A stretch of DNA of 64,000 nt from Haliotis asinina (taxonomy: Eukaryota > Mollusca > Gastropoda > Lepetellida > Haliotidae). Under the pieces are notes generated by a model. It was not told the DNA's origin and did no database searches. It saw only the letters and a list, made by a program, of their open reading frames with translations. The position numbers and the translations under genes were made by a program. This document shows, piece after piece, positions 39,331 through 51,239 of this stretch (its first letter is position 1; each line of letters begins with the position of its first letter). The DNA lies in the NCBI RefSeq assembly GCF_037392515.1, contig NC_090288.1:12753969-12817968 (forward strand), given 5' to 3'.

Positions 39331-39487
39331 GGAGTGAGTGAGCTCCGTTTTACGCCGCTTTCAGCAATATTCCAGGAATAATACATTGGGAGACACCAGA
39401 AATGAGCTTCACGCACACATTGTACCCATGTGGAGAATCGAACCCGGGTCTTCGGCCGCTTTAATCACTCAGCTACCCCACCGCCCC
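39331..39487 (-). mobile_element. SINE-B copy
   Basis: Nearly complete with B-box GAATCGAACCCGGGTC. Confidence 0.75.
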
Positions 39488-39494
39488 TCTTTCG

Positions 39495-39643
39495 GGTGAG
39501 TGAGTTTAGCTTTACACCGCCTTTAGCAATATTCCAGAAATAACACTGCCAGGGACACCAGGAATGGGCTTCACACTCTGTATCCATGTCGGGAATCAAA
39601 CCCAAACGGGCGCTTTAAACACCAAGCTACCCCACTGCCCCTC
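39495..39643 (-). mobile_element. SINE-B copy, tandem to the previous one
   Basis: Starts only about 8 bp after the copy at 39331-39487, same orientation, so one probably inserted into the end of the other. Confidence 0.75.
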
Positions 39644-40017
39644 GTCTTTCAGGAATGGACTAGAGCTTACATGAAGAAGGATCGTAGATAGTGAATGGGT
39701 ATGGAGACGCCTAGCATTATCCTCGTTTTGAAGGAATCCATTGTGGCGGTATTAATGACGTCAAGACGTCACGTACACCGGAAAATAGGCCACGCTTGCC
39801 CCGTTACTACCATGACATCAGATGTGAGGTGTGTCGTCTCCCAAAGAGAAAATGCCTTCGATGTAGTCGTAACTCGACTTAAACAAGGCGTGGGGATCAC
39901 TTGTATATAATAAACATGATAAAGGTTATGTGGTGTAATAACGTGGCGATGAAGTTTGATCTACACTTGAGTTACCTGCCCTTGGTTCCTTAAAGGGGAA
40001 GGGGAAGCTACGATAAT

Positions 40018-40256
40018 GGGGTAGAATAGGCCTTCAGCAACCCATGCTTGCCATAAAAGGCGACTATGCTTGTCGTAAGAGGCGACTAACGGGATCGGGT
40101 GGTCAGGCTCGCTGACTTGGTTCCCAATTGCGCAGATCGATGCTCATGTTGTTGACCACTGGAATGTCTGGTCCAGACTCGATTATTTACAGACCGTCGT
40201 CATATAGCAGGAATATTGGTCAGTGTGGCGAAACACTAAACTAACTCACTCACTCA
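40018..40256 (+). mobile_element. SINE-A, full-length with target duplication
   Basis: Flanked by CTACGATAAT (40008-40017 and 40257-40266), a perfect 10-bp duplication. A young copy in the opposite orientation to the one at 35977. Confidence 0.9.
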
Positions 40257-40381
40257 CTACGATAATCTAATAAGCCGTCAGAATACATGTATGGTTGAAA
40301 CACTGCTTCTCGTGTCGTTAAATATCAGCTAAAAACACACAATTTGTTTATCATAATACCATCTCGTGCCACTAATGACTT

Positions 40382-40409
40382 TTTGTTTGTTTGTTTGTTT
40401 GTTTGTTTT
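40382..40409 (+). repeat. (TTTG)n microsatellite
   Basis: Six to seven TTTG units. Confidence 0.9.
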
Positions 40410-41189
40410 GCTATTTAATACCTCGGTCAGCAGATTTCCATTGCTACTAATGAATACCTGCAGTGGCACCTAATGCATTTAGTGTAATGTAAACTGTACA
40501 TGGAAATGCGAATGAAACACTGATAAAAAAAAAGAAAAATGTAACAGGCTTCGTCTTGAATGTATTATTTGATTATCCCCCGTCGTGATAATGCTGGATT
40601 GAACTTCTTGAACTGTATGAACTGTGCGAAGGACTAATGAAACTCCTTCCACGAAACAAACAACACGGACAATGAAATAAAAAGCTCTCCCATTGACTTT
40701 TAATAACAAAAGTATTGATTTGTCCTCATGACGGAGACAGACAATAATGACAGACAGATCAACTGGTTGAGTGAAGACAGCACTGACAACCGGAAGCACA
40801 ACTTTGAAGTACCGATAGGCGCCGGATGTAGCATAACTGGGAGTAACGCTAGTAACACTACAGGGATAATCTCACACACCTTTCGGCGAATTTCAGCTTT
40901 TACTTTTACAAACACACGCCGAGGACGATAACACACGATAGGAGACAGGCAGGTGGCGCTACATTCAAGTCTTTCAGGATGTAATAAGAACCGGAGGAGC
41001 ACGTCTGATCCTACCTGTCGTACTGTGTAAGGTGAGTCACCTACCATGGTTGGTCCCATTGTTTGATATGTCAACACAATCACAGGAATGTAAAGTTCAG
41101 AATAAAATATGAAACATAAACATAATAAATATTCAATACTTTAGTATCATATGGATCATCACGAACTATGAAATACTCTAGATCTATAC

Positions 41190-41354
41190 AGTCAAACCTC
41201 TCCAATCCGAACGATACTGTTAACTGAAATCAAGAGGAATTACATAGTAATCTCAAGCATAAATCATGTTCAGCGTTTTGGCATCCACACGATAACATGT
41301 GATGTGTGGTATCCAGACAAACGGAGACCGGATTAACGAGGGTACACAGTCTGT
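41190..41354. mobile_element. Possible pogo/Tigger-type short element
   Basis: The left end CAGTCAAACCTCTCCAATCC and right end GGATTAACGAGGGTACACAG (read as its complement) share CAG, CCTC and AATCCG, with TA next to both ends. The right end is diverged, so this is tentative. Confidence 0.35.
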
Positions 41355-41743
41355 AATATCAGTGAGGTACATAAGGTATCGCCATCAATATTTTTCTTTC
41401 AAAACATAAAAACTCTATCAGAAAAATACAGAAAATTGTGACCATATTTCATTGTGAAAATGAATAAGCCAATTCGTGTCGGTGATAGCTTTGATCTATT
41501 GACTCTCCATTATTCCATTATAACTTAATTGGGTTGGGTTAATAAATATATATACCCCTTCGGGTAACATCTAAATGACTGACATTCCCTACACAACTAA
41601 ACCTCTTAATGTGTTGCTTTAGCTGGGTTTAAGTTTTGCCAATTATAGTTTACGGAGTTTATAATACTTACTGATGTACATGTATATTATATTACAAAAC
41701 GCGTAATTTAAATGAACGCCTTATAATGTCGACAGGAGGGGAA

Positions 41744-41744
41744 A

Positions 41745-41821
<77 letters not shown>
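41744..41821 (+). repeat. (GT)n microsatellite
   Basis: About 39 uninterrupted GT units, just before a SINE-B. Confidence 0.97.
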
Positions 41822-41822
<1 letters not shown>

Positions 41823-41863
41823 TTAACACAAAAAGTACTTCAATGTTTTACGGTCCATCTACT

Positions 41864-42020
41864 GGTGGCGGGGTGGCGCAATGGTTAAAGCGTTCATTCG
41901 TCACATGGAAGACCCAGGTTCGATCCCTTCTTCCATACTGTATGAAGCCGATGTTTTGTGTAGTAACGCAGTAATACTGTCGGAATATTAGTAAAACGGC
42001 GTAAAACCACACTCACTAAC
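41864..42020 (+). mobile_element. SINE-B copy
   Basis: The head reads GGGGTGGCGCAATGGTTAAA and CCAGGTTCGATCCC, tRNA-like. It follows closely after a (GT)n tract. Confidence 0.75.
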
Positions 42021-42529
42021 GAATTTACATTTCGGACGCAAGTGAACAGATGGTATAATTCCAACTCTGATAAATAATCGTTTCATGTATCTAGCTGCTG
42101 AAATATCGGTTTCATTCAAGTTTTAGTGCAGCTTAAACAAAAGAGTTACAACTGCATATAGTATATGGTTCCCGATGTCACTATGCCAACGCCTAATTCA
42201 AACATGGCCGCCTTACTCTCTTAGACAAGTGCTCGATATGCTACACTGTGTTTGACTAACACACCCCGACTAGATGTTCCGTTGGTCCAGGCAGCATCAA
42301 TCTCTTAAGAATTTGTTCTCGTGAAAATCAGCCCATGGCAAGTCCATGTGTTCTGGCACTCTCGTGGTTTCGCATGAGCTGCACGAGATGTCACGAGAGT
42401 CCCTGACTGTGTTTCGTAAGTTGATGCGCTCATAAAATGCAAGACATTCGACATTATCGACATTACCGCTGACAAGCCAGTCCCTATTTTGTTATGTGTT
42501 TGATATCACAAACCTCAATCAGCGAGCTG

Positions 42530-42641
<112 letters not shown>

Positions 42642-43761
42642 GGACAAGTATCTGTTAACTGCCTTGTATGATCGGTCGCGGATATGATGATTCAGTCGCA
42701 TTCAAGTAGTTAATTGTACATATTAAACTTCTAGTGTTACCTTCTGAGGGAAAATGGTGGTGGTTTACATTCTAACTTCCTTATGTGACATTGCCTCCAA
42801 CCTAGGAAAATGTCGACCAGGGGAACATTTTTTTGTGTCATCATTGCGTACTAAATGCTAACATGAATCGATAAATAAATAAACTGTTTCAAATTAAACT
42901 ATTCCTGTGTTACAATCAATACGTTTTGAAAACATTATTAAATGTCCTTCTTTCTAACCCGACTGTATGAGTGCATTAAACGATTTGAGGTAATATAATT
43001 GCTGTATTAAAATCACTGTAAACTACATCCTTATTTGTTAAGAGCGTCGTGTGTATTCTCTTCTGAATAAAAACAGATCAGTAGATTTAAAACTTGAGAT
43101 TGTACTATCATTGCGATGAAATCAATGCTTCTTCAAAGCACATAAAATGATATTAACGTCTATTATTAATTACAAGCTAAGGTTACCTAGCATATCCAAA
43201 TGTCGCCAATGTTTTCACACTAAAAACCAGTAAATGAATCGAGCAGTTAAACGTTCATAACAATTAAGAATTAAATTTAACAATTTTCAATAATTAAAAC
43301 CTCGAGGCGAACAATTTCCAGACAAAGAACACCATATGGCATATAAACCACAATATAATATTGCTCCGTACATTACAAATTGTCGCACGCGGTGTTGTCG
43401 GTGTTAGTCGAACTACTTAAAGAGTGCTGCGGTAGCCATAACCCTGTGGGGTTCACCTGACTGATAATTTTCGGCCAGTAGAGGACGCAAGAGTCGATTT
43501 AATGAACTGTTGCATTAAGTTCATTTGAACTTTTTAATTCGAAATAGCAATCTAAATACGTATTTTTAAAAACAGATTATAGGTTAGCCTCGATTGTTGA
43601 TAAATAAATGCATTTATAAATAAAAATATTTATTTTATATAGAAGTGTGGTGTGACGTAGTGTTACAGTTAAAGTTACAGCACCCTGCTTCAAAAGATAA
43701 GTATCTTAGCGACAACGTTCACTCACGCAGAGAATGCTGAGTTAGCGGGATCTAGTTTAAG

Positions 43762-43927
43762 TGAGTGAGTGAGCTTAGTTTTAAGCCGCATTTAGCAATA
43801 TTCCAGCAATATCACGGCGGGGGACACCAGGAAATGGGCTTCACGCATTGTACCCATGTGGGGAACCGAACCCGTGTCTTCGGCGCGACGAACGAAGGCG
43901 TTAACCACTAGGCTACCCCACCGCCCC
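43762..43927 (-). mobile_element. SINE-B, full-length with perfect target duplication
   Basis: 166 bp flanked by GGATCTAGTTTAAG (43748-43761 and 43928-43941). It defines the family B ends: GTGAGTGAG tail and CACCGCCCC head. Confidence 0.93.
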
Positions 43928-44698
43928 GGATCTAGTTTAAGGAAAATGGTGTTCTCGTTTCGTTTACCCGTTAGGTTAGTATTAGCGATACGGCAAATCG
44001 CCTGAAAGCAATTTGAGGATATGTAAGGGCTGACCGTCTTTTTCATAAAAATATACCATTAATTATTACACCGCACGCATTTCCGTTTTTGGAGATAACA
44101 TATGTCATCATAAAGTATACTCGCATTGCAAAAAACATACATTTCCATTTTAACATCACCGACCTAACGAGGTAGGTGTAATGAACAACGACGTGCTTAT
44201 TGTACGAGTATAGCGTACGGTTTCATTCATTGGACAAATTAGGATTAACGGCATTCAAGAATAGCAAAACAAATAAAATAAAACTACCAACAGGCAATAT
44301 TTTTGGAATGCAGTGGCTCTGTGAAAATCGCCCTCGAAAATGATGAAGATAAACGTTTTTTCACGTCCCAAACCTAAATGGTGCGTTTACGGAGATGGAT
44401 GTAGTGGACATTTATTCGCCATAACCATATGATGATTATGATTATGATCATTTTGAAGAAACCCAAACATAAAAATATTAACAGTAACAATACAAATACA
44501 AAAAAACCCACACCCGTTGATGTCCGACACAAGGGAGCATTCTCACGGGTAGATGGAGACAGGAGTATTATTTTCAGGATCTCTCGATGGAATGTCAAAC
44601 GGAATGTAAAAACATAAAAAAACAGATATGGTATATATCATTTACATTAATTTACATAATAACATGACTTCAGTGATGACGTGTACAAATACATAATG

Positions 44699-44777
44699 AG
44701 CGGGACCACTCGACTCCTCTATTCGCCTTTTACGACAAGCATGGGTCGTAATTCTAACCCTGATCTTCACGTGTACC
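44699..44777 (-). mobile_element. SINE-A head fragment
   Basis: Only the head part (TTTTACGACAAGCATGGGTC to GATCTTCACGTG) is present. Confidence 0.5.
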
Positions 44778-45612
44778 ATGGGAAAGGAAAGCGAGTGGGG
44801 GATCTTATTTCAGACTAAGGACACAACTTCTGACACTTCTTCGAGACACACATGTTCTATTAAAGGCGACTCAAAAATATCAAAACCCAAACTCTGCTTG
44901 ACATCCATTGTGTTCAACAAAAACTCTTTTAGCAAAACCTTCGTCGAAATATTACCCATTGTTTTGAGGACCTCAGATATTCAATGCAACTATATATATA
45001 GAACATGAAAAAAATAAATTAATAATACATTCAGCAAACCCTAACTGTGTATGGAATGGCCCCGTCATTTTGTATTTGAAAATGCGAATGCGTTTCAAAT
45101 GCTATTCCATTTATAAAAGGTATTCATCTTACAAAGATTTCTGGCCCGTACAGGCTTCCGTAATACAGCACAACGCATAAACATTAAGCCCAAGAGTAGA
45201 TCATTTTCGGAACCGTAACGCCTATGGATCATACACGCTTCCGTAGCATTAACACAGACGCCTCTGTAACGTGGAACTAACGTCATCCGTCTTAGCTAAG
45301 CAGTGACTACTGGCAACCTGGGCATACAGGTAAGTCTTATGTACAAACGTTTCAGGGAGAAACCATTTCATATGCGAACGAGGGGAAGAGACCTGGCGAA
45401 TTTTGTTTTTCAAGATATTGATACATTTCATTGAAAATTTCATAGGTCAATGCTCGGACTGAGCCAACTTTTCAGAAACAAGCCTTTTCAAAATTAGAAA
45501 ATGAAGTACCTAAAACAGATATTAAGTATTTTGGGGTAAATAACCGGTTCCCTTCCCTTATGGAATGGTCGGTCCCGAAATGTCTTTTGGCTCTGCGTCG
45601 GTAAGACTGCCT

Positions 45613-46752
45613 TCATACAGACTGCGTGGAGGACGACTTAAACGGGTGGGAAACAGAACCACTTAATGACATTTTGTGTAAGTGTTTCATTGTCATGTTT
45701 CTCCAGAGCTGATACATCGTTCTCAGTTTGTGGACATGGAAAAATACAAGATTGTTTTCTTTATCGTTGTTGAACTTGTCCACCACAACTCCAGGGTTGA
45801 GAATATACGCTTGGTTATACCGCCGATGTGTGAGGTTCAGCCTCTGAATCAACATACCCGTAATATAATAATCGTCTACCCAGAAAAACGGGGTTGTCAT
45901 TGACGCCCTGTACATCCCGTCCACTACGTCTGCGCTCATTAGATACGCAGAACCGGAACAATATGGCGGAAAGTAGTCCTCCGGGAAATCTTCTTTCGGA
46001 ATGTACCATTTGGATCTCTTGTCCCTCATGACTTTCATACGAATCCATTGATTACACACAATCAAGCCTTTAGCCCCGTAGGCTTTCTGAACAGTGGATT
46101 TGATAAACTCTATAAACTTGTGGAAATTGACTAGAATATCGTCATCGGTTTTGAGGACAAACTTAGCATTGGGGCAATAGGAAGACACCCACTTTATTCC
46201 TGCAATAGCTTTATGGGTTAAGTTCCTGTAGCTGTCGACGAAGCTCTCTTGCACGATGTCACCGTATCTGTTTGCTTCCATGTCCACCATGTTCATCACG
46301 TATGCCTCTGAAACCGTTCCCATTATGAAAACGACTCTGACATTATGGCGTTTGAGGATAGGTTGGTTCCCCCAAGTTTCCCGTATCGTCTGCCTCTTTT
46401 TGAAATTGGCGGGAGCTGAGTGAACGTAAGTCACAAGGAACACTTCCTGTCCTGCGCACTGCGTGACAGGGTTGATACGATATTCGAACGAATGAGGGTT
46501 CGCAGATTTATGTTGATGTCCGTCCGTCCGGTCATCTTCTACTGCCGTGGTAGACCTGGTAGTGTGCTTCGGAAGTGACGTCATGATGTCCTCCCGACGA
46601 ATAGGCTCGATGTCATAAACCTCCATAGGAAGTATTATTTCATCGGAAGTGACGTCACTGTTTGTCCCTAGTTGGAAGATCATGATGGCAGATACGAGGA
46701 TGAGGATTAGAAGGGTCGTATACCTGAACACAGTAGATAACCGAGGAAACAT
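45613..46752 (-). CDS. Beta-1,3-galactosyltransferase-like enzyme (GT31)
   Basis: A Golgi type II membrane enzyme that should transfer galactose or GlcNAc in beta-1,3 linkage from a UDP-sugar. It has 379 residues in one exon. Residues 1-10 are cytoplasmic and about 11-29 form the signal anchor. A Thr/Asp-rich stem follows to about 95. The catalytic domain has RQTIRETWG (120-128), FIMGT (142-146), the metal-binding DDD (203-205), PPYCSGSAYLMS (262-273) and WVDDYYITG (291-299) in place of the common EDVYVG. N-glycosylation sequons lie at 177, 306 and 352. The length is normal for the family. The start chosen is the first ATG in frame, directly before the anchor. A single-exon structure is common for this family and is not by itself evidence of a retrogene. 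Acceptor specificity cannot be read from sequence. Confidence 0.9.
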   Translation of the reverse strand: MFPRLSTVFRYTTLLILILVSAIMIFQLGTNSDVTSDEIILPMEVYDIEPIRREDIMTSLPKHTTRSTTAVEDDRTDGHQHKSANPHSFEYRINPVTQCAGQEVFLVTYVHSAPANFKKRQTIRETWGNQPILKRHNVRVVFIMGTVSEAYVMNMVDMEANRYGDIVQESFVDSYRNLTHKAIAGIKWVSSYCPNAKFVLKTDDDILVNFHKFIEFIKSTVQKAYGAKGLIVCNQWIRMKVMRDKRSKWYIPKEDFPEDYFPPYCSGSAYLMSADVVDGMYRASMTTPFFWVDDYYITGMLIQRLNLTHRRYNQAYILNPGVVVDKFNNDKENNLVFFHVHKLRTMYQLWRNMTMKHLHKMSLSGSVSHPFKSSSTQSV

Positions 46753-46906
46753 TCTCTCGGGAGCGTCATCGGGGACGGGAGGTTCTTCACCGGGGTCACG
46801 CGCAGCCTCGCTTTCACCCTATGTCATCCAACATGGCGTTTACACCACCTTTCGTCGATACAGCAACTCTCAACACAGCTGATCTCTCATTTCTTCAACG
46901 ACTGAT
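46753..46906 (-). promoter_or_regulatory. 5' leader of the glycosyltransferase with three upstream ORFs
   Basis: An acceptor-like CGTCTTTCAG ends at 46907, so the leader exon probably begins at 46906. It holds two uORFs of six codons each (46870-46890 and 46814-46834) and one of 20 codons (46707-46769), which overlaps the main start in another frame. Such uORFs usually lower translation of the main ORF. Transcription of this segment is inferred. Confidence 0.4.
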
Positions 46907-47005
46907 CTGAAAGACGATAGAGTATTGTCATATTATTTAAACCCAGTATTAACGATGAGGCGATTTAATTTCCGAGTTCACACATGTCTCTGTCTCTCTC
47001 ACCAC

Positions 47006-47096
47006 CACACATGAGTACAATGTGTAAAGTTGATAATAATACTGCGGGAATACTGCTAGAAGCGGCGTACAACTATACCTACTCACTAACACACAG
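47006..47096 (+). mobile_element. SINE-B 3' fragment
   Basis: From ATGAGTACAATGTG to ACTCACTAACACACAG. The end of the copy at 48438-48520 is nearly the same, so the two share an ancestor or a duplication. Confidence 0.55.
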
Positions 47097-47596
47097 TTAT
47101 TACACAAGTTGGCAGATATGGTTCACAAGTCCGATTAGTTCAGGACAAGCAATACTTCGTGTAACCCCATCTTTAGCACTGTAGTGCCACATTACAGGGA
47201 TTTACTGCTAACGCCCCGTGTCGATATTGCTCAACTTCAACTCATTGACATACTCAAAGCGGATTCAATTTCAACTTCCTTGTATCATTTCTATGAAATG
47301 TTTGTTCACAGATAAACTTGGGTGAGCTCGGCTGATGACTAATTTTAAATATCGTGCAGGTTTTATGAGAAAATTTGAATGGATGCAAACGGGAAACGCA
47401 CACAAGAGATATGGTTAGCGTCAGCTAGGGAAACTTAATTGAAAAAAGGGTTTATAACGTATCAGGTTTCAAATGTGAATAATTGACATGTTGGGACGGT
47501 TCTACAGAAATGATCGCCTGTTTGAAAGAGGAAACTGCCACCCACAACTTCCCTGCACCAGTCCCCGCAATTCACTTTTACTTAACATTGTTTGGA

Positions 47597-47882
47597 GTGA
47601 GTGAGTTTAGTTTTACGCCGCACGCGACAATATTACAGCTATATGGCGGCGGTGTGTTAACAACATCGTTGCCTGTCCGCCGTCGCATGACGGGTATTTT
47701 ACTCTTTGGCTTCAGTGTTTTTGTTTATCGTCGAATTATTCCATCTATGTGGCGGTGGACTGTTAATAATAGACAGTCCAGTGATCATGAGGTCGATTCA
47801 CGCAGTCGGGAACCGAATACACGTGTTAACCAAGTCAACGAGCCTGACCACCCGATCCCGTTAGTCTCCTCTTACGACTAAC
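47597..47882 (-). mobile_element. SINE-A copy in two pieces
   Basis: Tail 47597-47665 and body 47733-47882 are separated by about 65 bp. Both are in the same orientation. Confidence 0.65.
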
Positions 47883-47914
47883 ACTCATGCGACAGTCTAC
47901 AACGACGAAGAGCT

Positions 47915-47916
47915 GT

Positions 47917-47947
<31 letters not shown>

Positions 47948-47952
47948 GGGGG
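47915..47952 (+). repeat. (GT)8 followed by G22
   Basis: A dinucleotide run ends in an uninterrupted run of about 22 G. The exact length may be unreliable because such runs sequence badly. Confidence 0.9.
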
Positions 47953-48254
47953 AACTGTTATAGACATGTTAATCTGTACTCCACCAACTGTCAAAATGAC
48001 GTTATTTCAAAGCAAATAATCACCGTGACAAACATTCCACTCCAAACATTCCTCAACAAAAATAAATGTCAGCACCTACATGGCAGTGTTTATTTATCAC
48101 GAAAACGTTGACGAGTCGAAAAACTAATTGCAGTCCGTTGCCCTCCATTCAAATTAACCGTTGCTAAAGGCAATGAAAATATTCGTACATCACAATATGT
48201 TACCCATGTTCTCGAATATGATATTTGTGTTTTTCAGGGATAGGCACAATGTGA

Positions 48255-48520
48255 TTATTGGTACAATGTGCAGGTACATATCTGGTGTCCTGCGCCGTGA
48301 TATTGCTAAACGGCTTAAAACTACATTCTCCGCACTGAAGACCCTGTGTGTGTGTGCGTGTGTGTGTATGTGTATGTGCGTGTGTGCGTGTGTGCGTGTG
48401 TGCGTGTGTGTGCCTCTCTCCCTGGCTCCCTCTCTCACTGTGGATTCCCCAGATGGGTACAATGTGTAAAGTCGATTTCTGTTGTCCCTGCATCTATACT
48501 TACTCACTAACACACAGTTG
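48255..48520 (+). mobile_element. Two SINE-B fragments around a GT tract
   Basis: Fragments at 48255-48322 and 48438-48520 flank a (GT)n/(GC) tract at 48343-48412 and a CTCTCTCC run. Confidence 0.5.
48343..48412 (+). repeat. (GT)n with GC interruptions
   Basis: GTGTGTGC-type imperfect tract between two SINE-B fragments. Confidence 0.9.
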
Positions 48521-49093
48521 TTATACAAGTTGAGCTCAAGTGGTACTTTTAAAAGATGCGTATGGATTGTATATTATTCCGCATCAATAAAAAAGCAAAC
48601 GTTCCAGTTTCATTCGATTGTATGAGGAGAATGTAACCTGTCCCAGCTGCAACCGTAACGCTACAACGATCTTAAGTACCGTCACTTTAATGCTATGGCC
48701 GAATTGTGGAACGAGCTCATGGATTTACGTACCCAATATTGCACCCTAAAGATTGAAAATATATAATATTCACTGAGTCCTAAAAAAAACAAAACAAAAA
48801 AACACACACAAGATTGACTGATTGGTTACATGTATGTAATATCCATGTCATGTTTGTTTTCTGATACGAAAAGACTTAATATTTTTATTTCAATCAATCA
48901 CGTTCTTTTGAATCAGTCAAGGTCCCTTCTGCGATAAACATACAACGTACCTACTGCGGGTACAGTTGTCCCCCACTTAAATGGACACCTAAGACAGTTA
49001 ACATCAATCTCAAACCCCAGGGAACAATCAGGAATCGATTTGATTGGTGATGAAGATTACATGGACGGATGAACAAAATTCAGAGATAACGCA

Positions 49094-49290
49094 AACCCGT
49101 GAAGATCCGGGTTAGAATCGATCTTCAGCAACCCACGATTATCGTAAGTGGCGACTAACGGGGTCGGGAGGTCAGGTTGGTTGACACATATCGTATACCA
49201 ATTGCGTAGATGTATACTCATGGTGTTGATCACCGGATTGTCGATTATTAACAAGACCACCGTCGTATTGATGGAATAATTCGGCGTTAA
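49094..49290 (+). mobile_element. SINE-A copy
   Basis: From CCCGTGAAGATCCGGGTTAG to GGCGTTAAACAAAC; the tail is degraded. Confidence 0.75.
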
Positions 49291-49915
49291 ACAAACAAAC
49301 TAAAGCCAAAGAGTATAATACCCATCATGCGACGGCGCACAGGCAATAAACCAATTAAGACTTCATGATAAGTAAACATTCACGTAAATGGTAAGTCCTT
49401 TAGCAGCGTGCTAATATCCGTCCTACGTCAATTGGTTAAGTGGAGCAGCCCTAAAACCTGGATAAAATGCATAAAATACTTGGATTCCTTAAATTTTCAT
49501 TCAAATTCTTCAAAATGTTTCGTAAACACATGACATCTTTGCGATGTAAATTTTTCAAGACGGTAATGTAAGCCCGATTATGATGCCCAGTGTCTGTAGT
49601 GTTTCAATCAGGTCGTTGTACAACCAATGCTAGCTAAAACTGTCCCGGATTATGTCTTGATTCGGAATTATTGAATCTGGAAATCAGGTGTTTAGATTTA
49701 CAAAATAGCATCTGTGTTTTAGAACGAGACTTTTCAGTTGTGTATTGATCCGTGTATACTGTGTTTCCTTAAAAGGTTGCGATGTGAACTGTATCTAACA
49801 TATTATATATGTATATATGGCCGTTCGGATTTACTTAATATAGAATCAATACTGACACCTGCCCGCAACAGCAGTATTAAGCAAACGTATGTAGGTAAGT
49901 AACAGCCTGATTTAC

Positions 49916-50285
49916 ATAGGTAAATCACCCACATGTATTTACATTGATAACTCACCCGCCTGTATTTACATCGATAACTCACCCACCCGTAGTTACATAG
50001 ACAACACATCCACCTGTTTTTACAGACATAACTCACATATCTTTATTTACATCGAAAAACACCCCGATGTATTTGCATCGATGACTCACCCACCCGGATT
50101 TACATAGGCAACTCACATATTTGTATTTACATGCATAACTCACCCATGTGTATTTACATACATAACTCAACCATGTGTATTTACATACATAACTCAACCA
50201 CCTGTATTTACACGCAAAACTCAACTGTATTTACATATTTAACTCCCATCGTCCTGTACATAAGTGCTCACCCGCCTGTATTTAT
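49916..50285 (+). repeat. Degenerate minisatellite, about 27-30 bp unit
   Basis: About 13 units like ACTCACCCACATGTATTTAC followed by ATNGATA or ATACATA. Units vary in length and sequence; the open frames of 60-77 codons here come from the repeat. Confidence 0.8.
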
Positions 50286-51092
50286 CCACAAAGGTAAAAT
50301 GCCCGACACAAAGCAAGCTCAGTACCTGTTCACTGAGGTGATCCTAAAGACACATAGAGGATGATCCAACCAGACAGTCAGCGAGTCATCATAAACGCGA
50401 TGCTAGAAGTACCCTAACTCTCTATGTACACTCGGCAAATCTAACAACCAACATGTCTCCGCCCTAATACAACCACTGCAATCCCACTGAGTGCGAAAAC
50501 ATCACCATTCCGTTTCTTATTTGGGTCTACTTTTTATTACCCAAAACCCTTTTAATGTTTGCAGGGAAAAGCTCTCCCACGTTAAATGGTTCGGCTTGGG
50601 ACCTCCGTTGCACCTGAATACTTAAACGCAGTAACGAAGTGGTAATTGGGTTTTTTTTCGTTTTTTTTTTGTTCCAGTACTATTATTGAAATGATCACAC
50701 GCAGGAATACCGAGAAGAGACGTCTGACTCAGACATGAAATTTTAACACGCTAAAATGTATGCTTGGGTACTTTGTCACAAAACCTCTATGCAACGTTCA
50801 GAGAAACATCGACCCTTTTATGGCATAGATTCGGATGCCGATCGACATCGACAAAAACGCGACGCTCACTGATTGCGTTGATGGATTCTTTTGGTACATT
50901 TTTTAAACATTCACAAGCCCATTTTTGTGTTTTAATGGAAAATGTTGTTTGTCCTTTGCGTGATATACGAACTCGTGGATTAGAAAACAATAGTATCGGA
51001 CACACTTAAATAGAGTGCAACATTAAGGTGAAACACCACATTTAGTGCTTATGAAGTACAGGCCACAACAACGGATTGTACTGGCTAAATGG

Positions 51093-51239
51093 CTGAATAT
51101 AGTTTTACGCCGCTTTAAGCAACACGTCAGCAATATCTCAGCAGGAACACCAGAAATGGGCTTTATACATTGTATACCCATGTGAGGAATCGAACCCGGG
51201 TCTTCAGCTTGACGAGGAACGCTTTAACCACAAGGCCAC
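51093..51239 (-). mobile_element. SINE-B copy
   Basis: AGTTTTACGCCGCTTTAAGC through GAGGAATCGAACCCGGGTC to AACCACAAGGCCACC. Confidence 0.75.

Larger units (their letters stand above)
42700..45612. other. Downstream of the glycosyltransferase; no further gene seen
   Basis: Very AT-rich. It probably holds the 3' UTR of the glycosyltransferase next to 45613, but no canonical AATAAA was found on the minus strand close to the stop. SINE-B and a SINE-A fragment are listed separately. Confidence 0.4.

Noticed and set aside
40479-41083. Minus-strand ORFs of 106 and 127 codons
   Set aside because: They have a hydrophobic patch but no known motif, overlap a plus-strand ORF, and lack good splice sites. 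Random frames are as likely.
41190-41354. Idea of a complete Tigger transposon
   Set aside because: No transposase is present and the right end is diverged. Kept only as a low-confidence short element.
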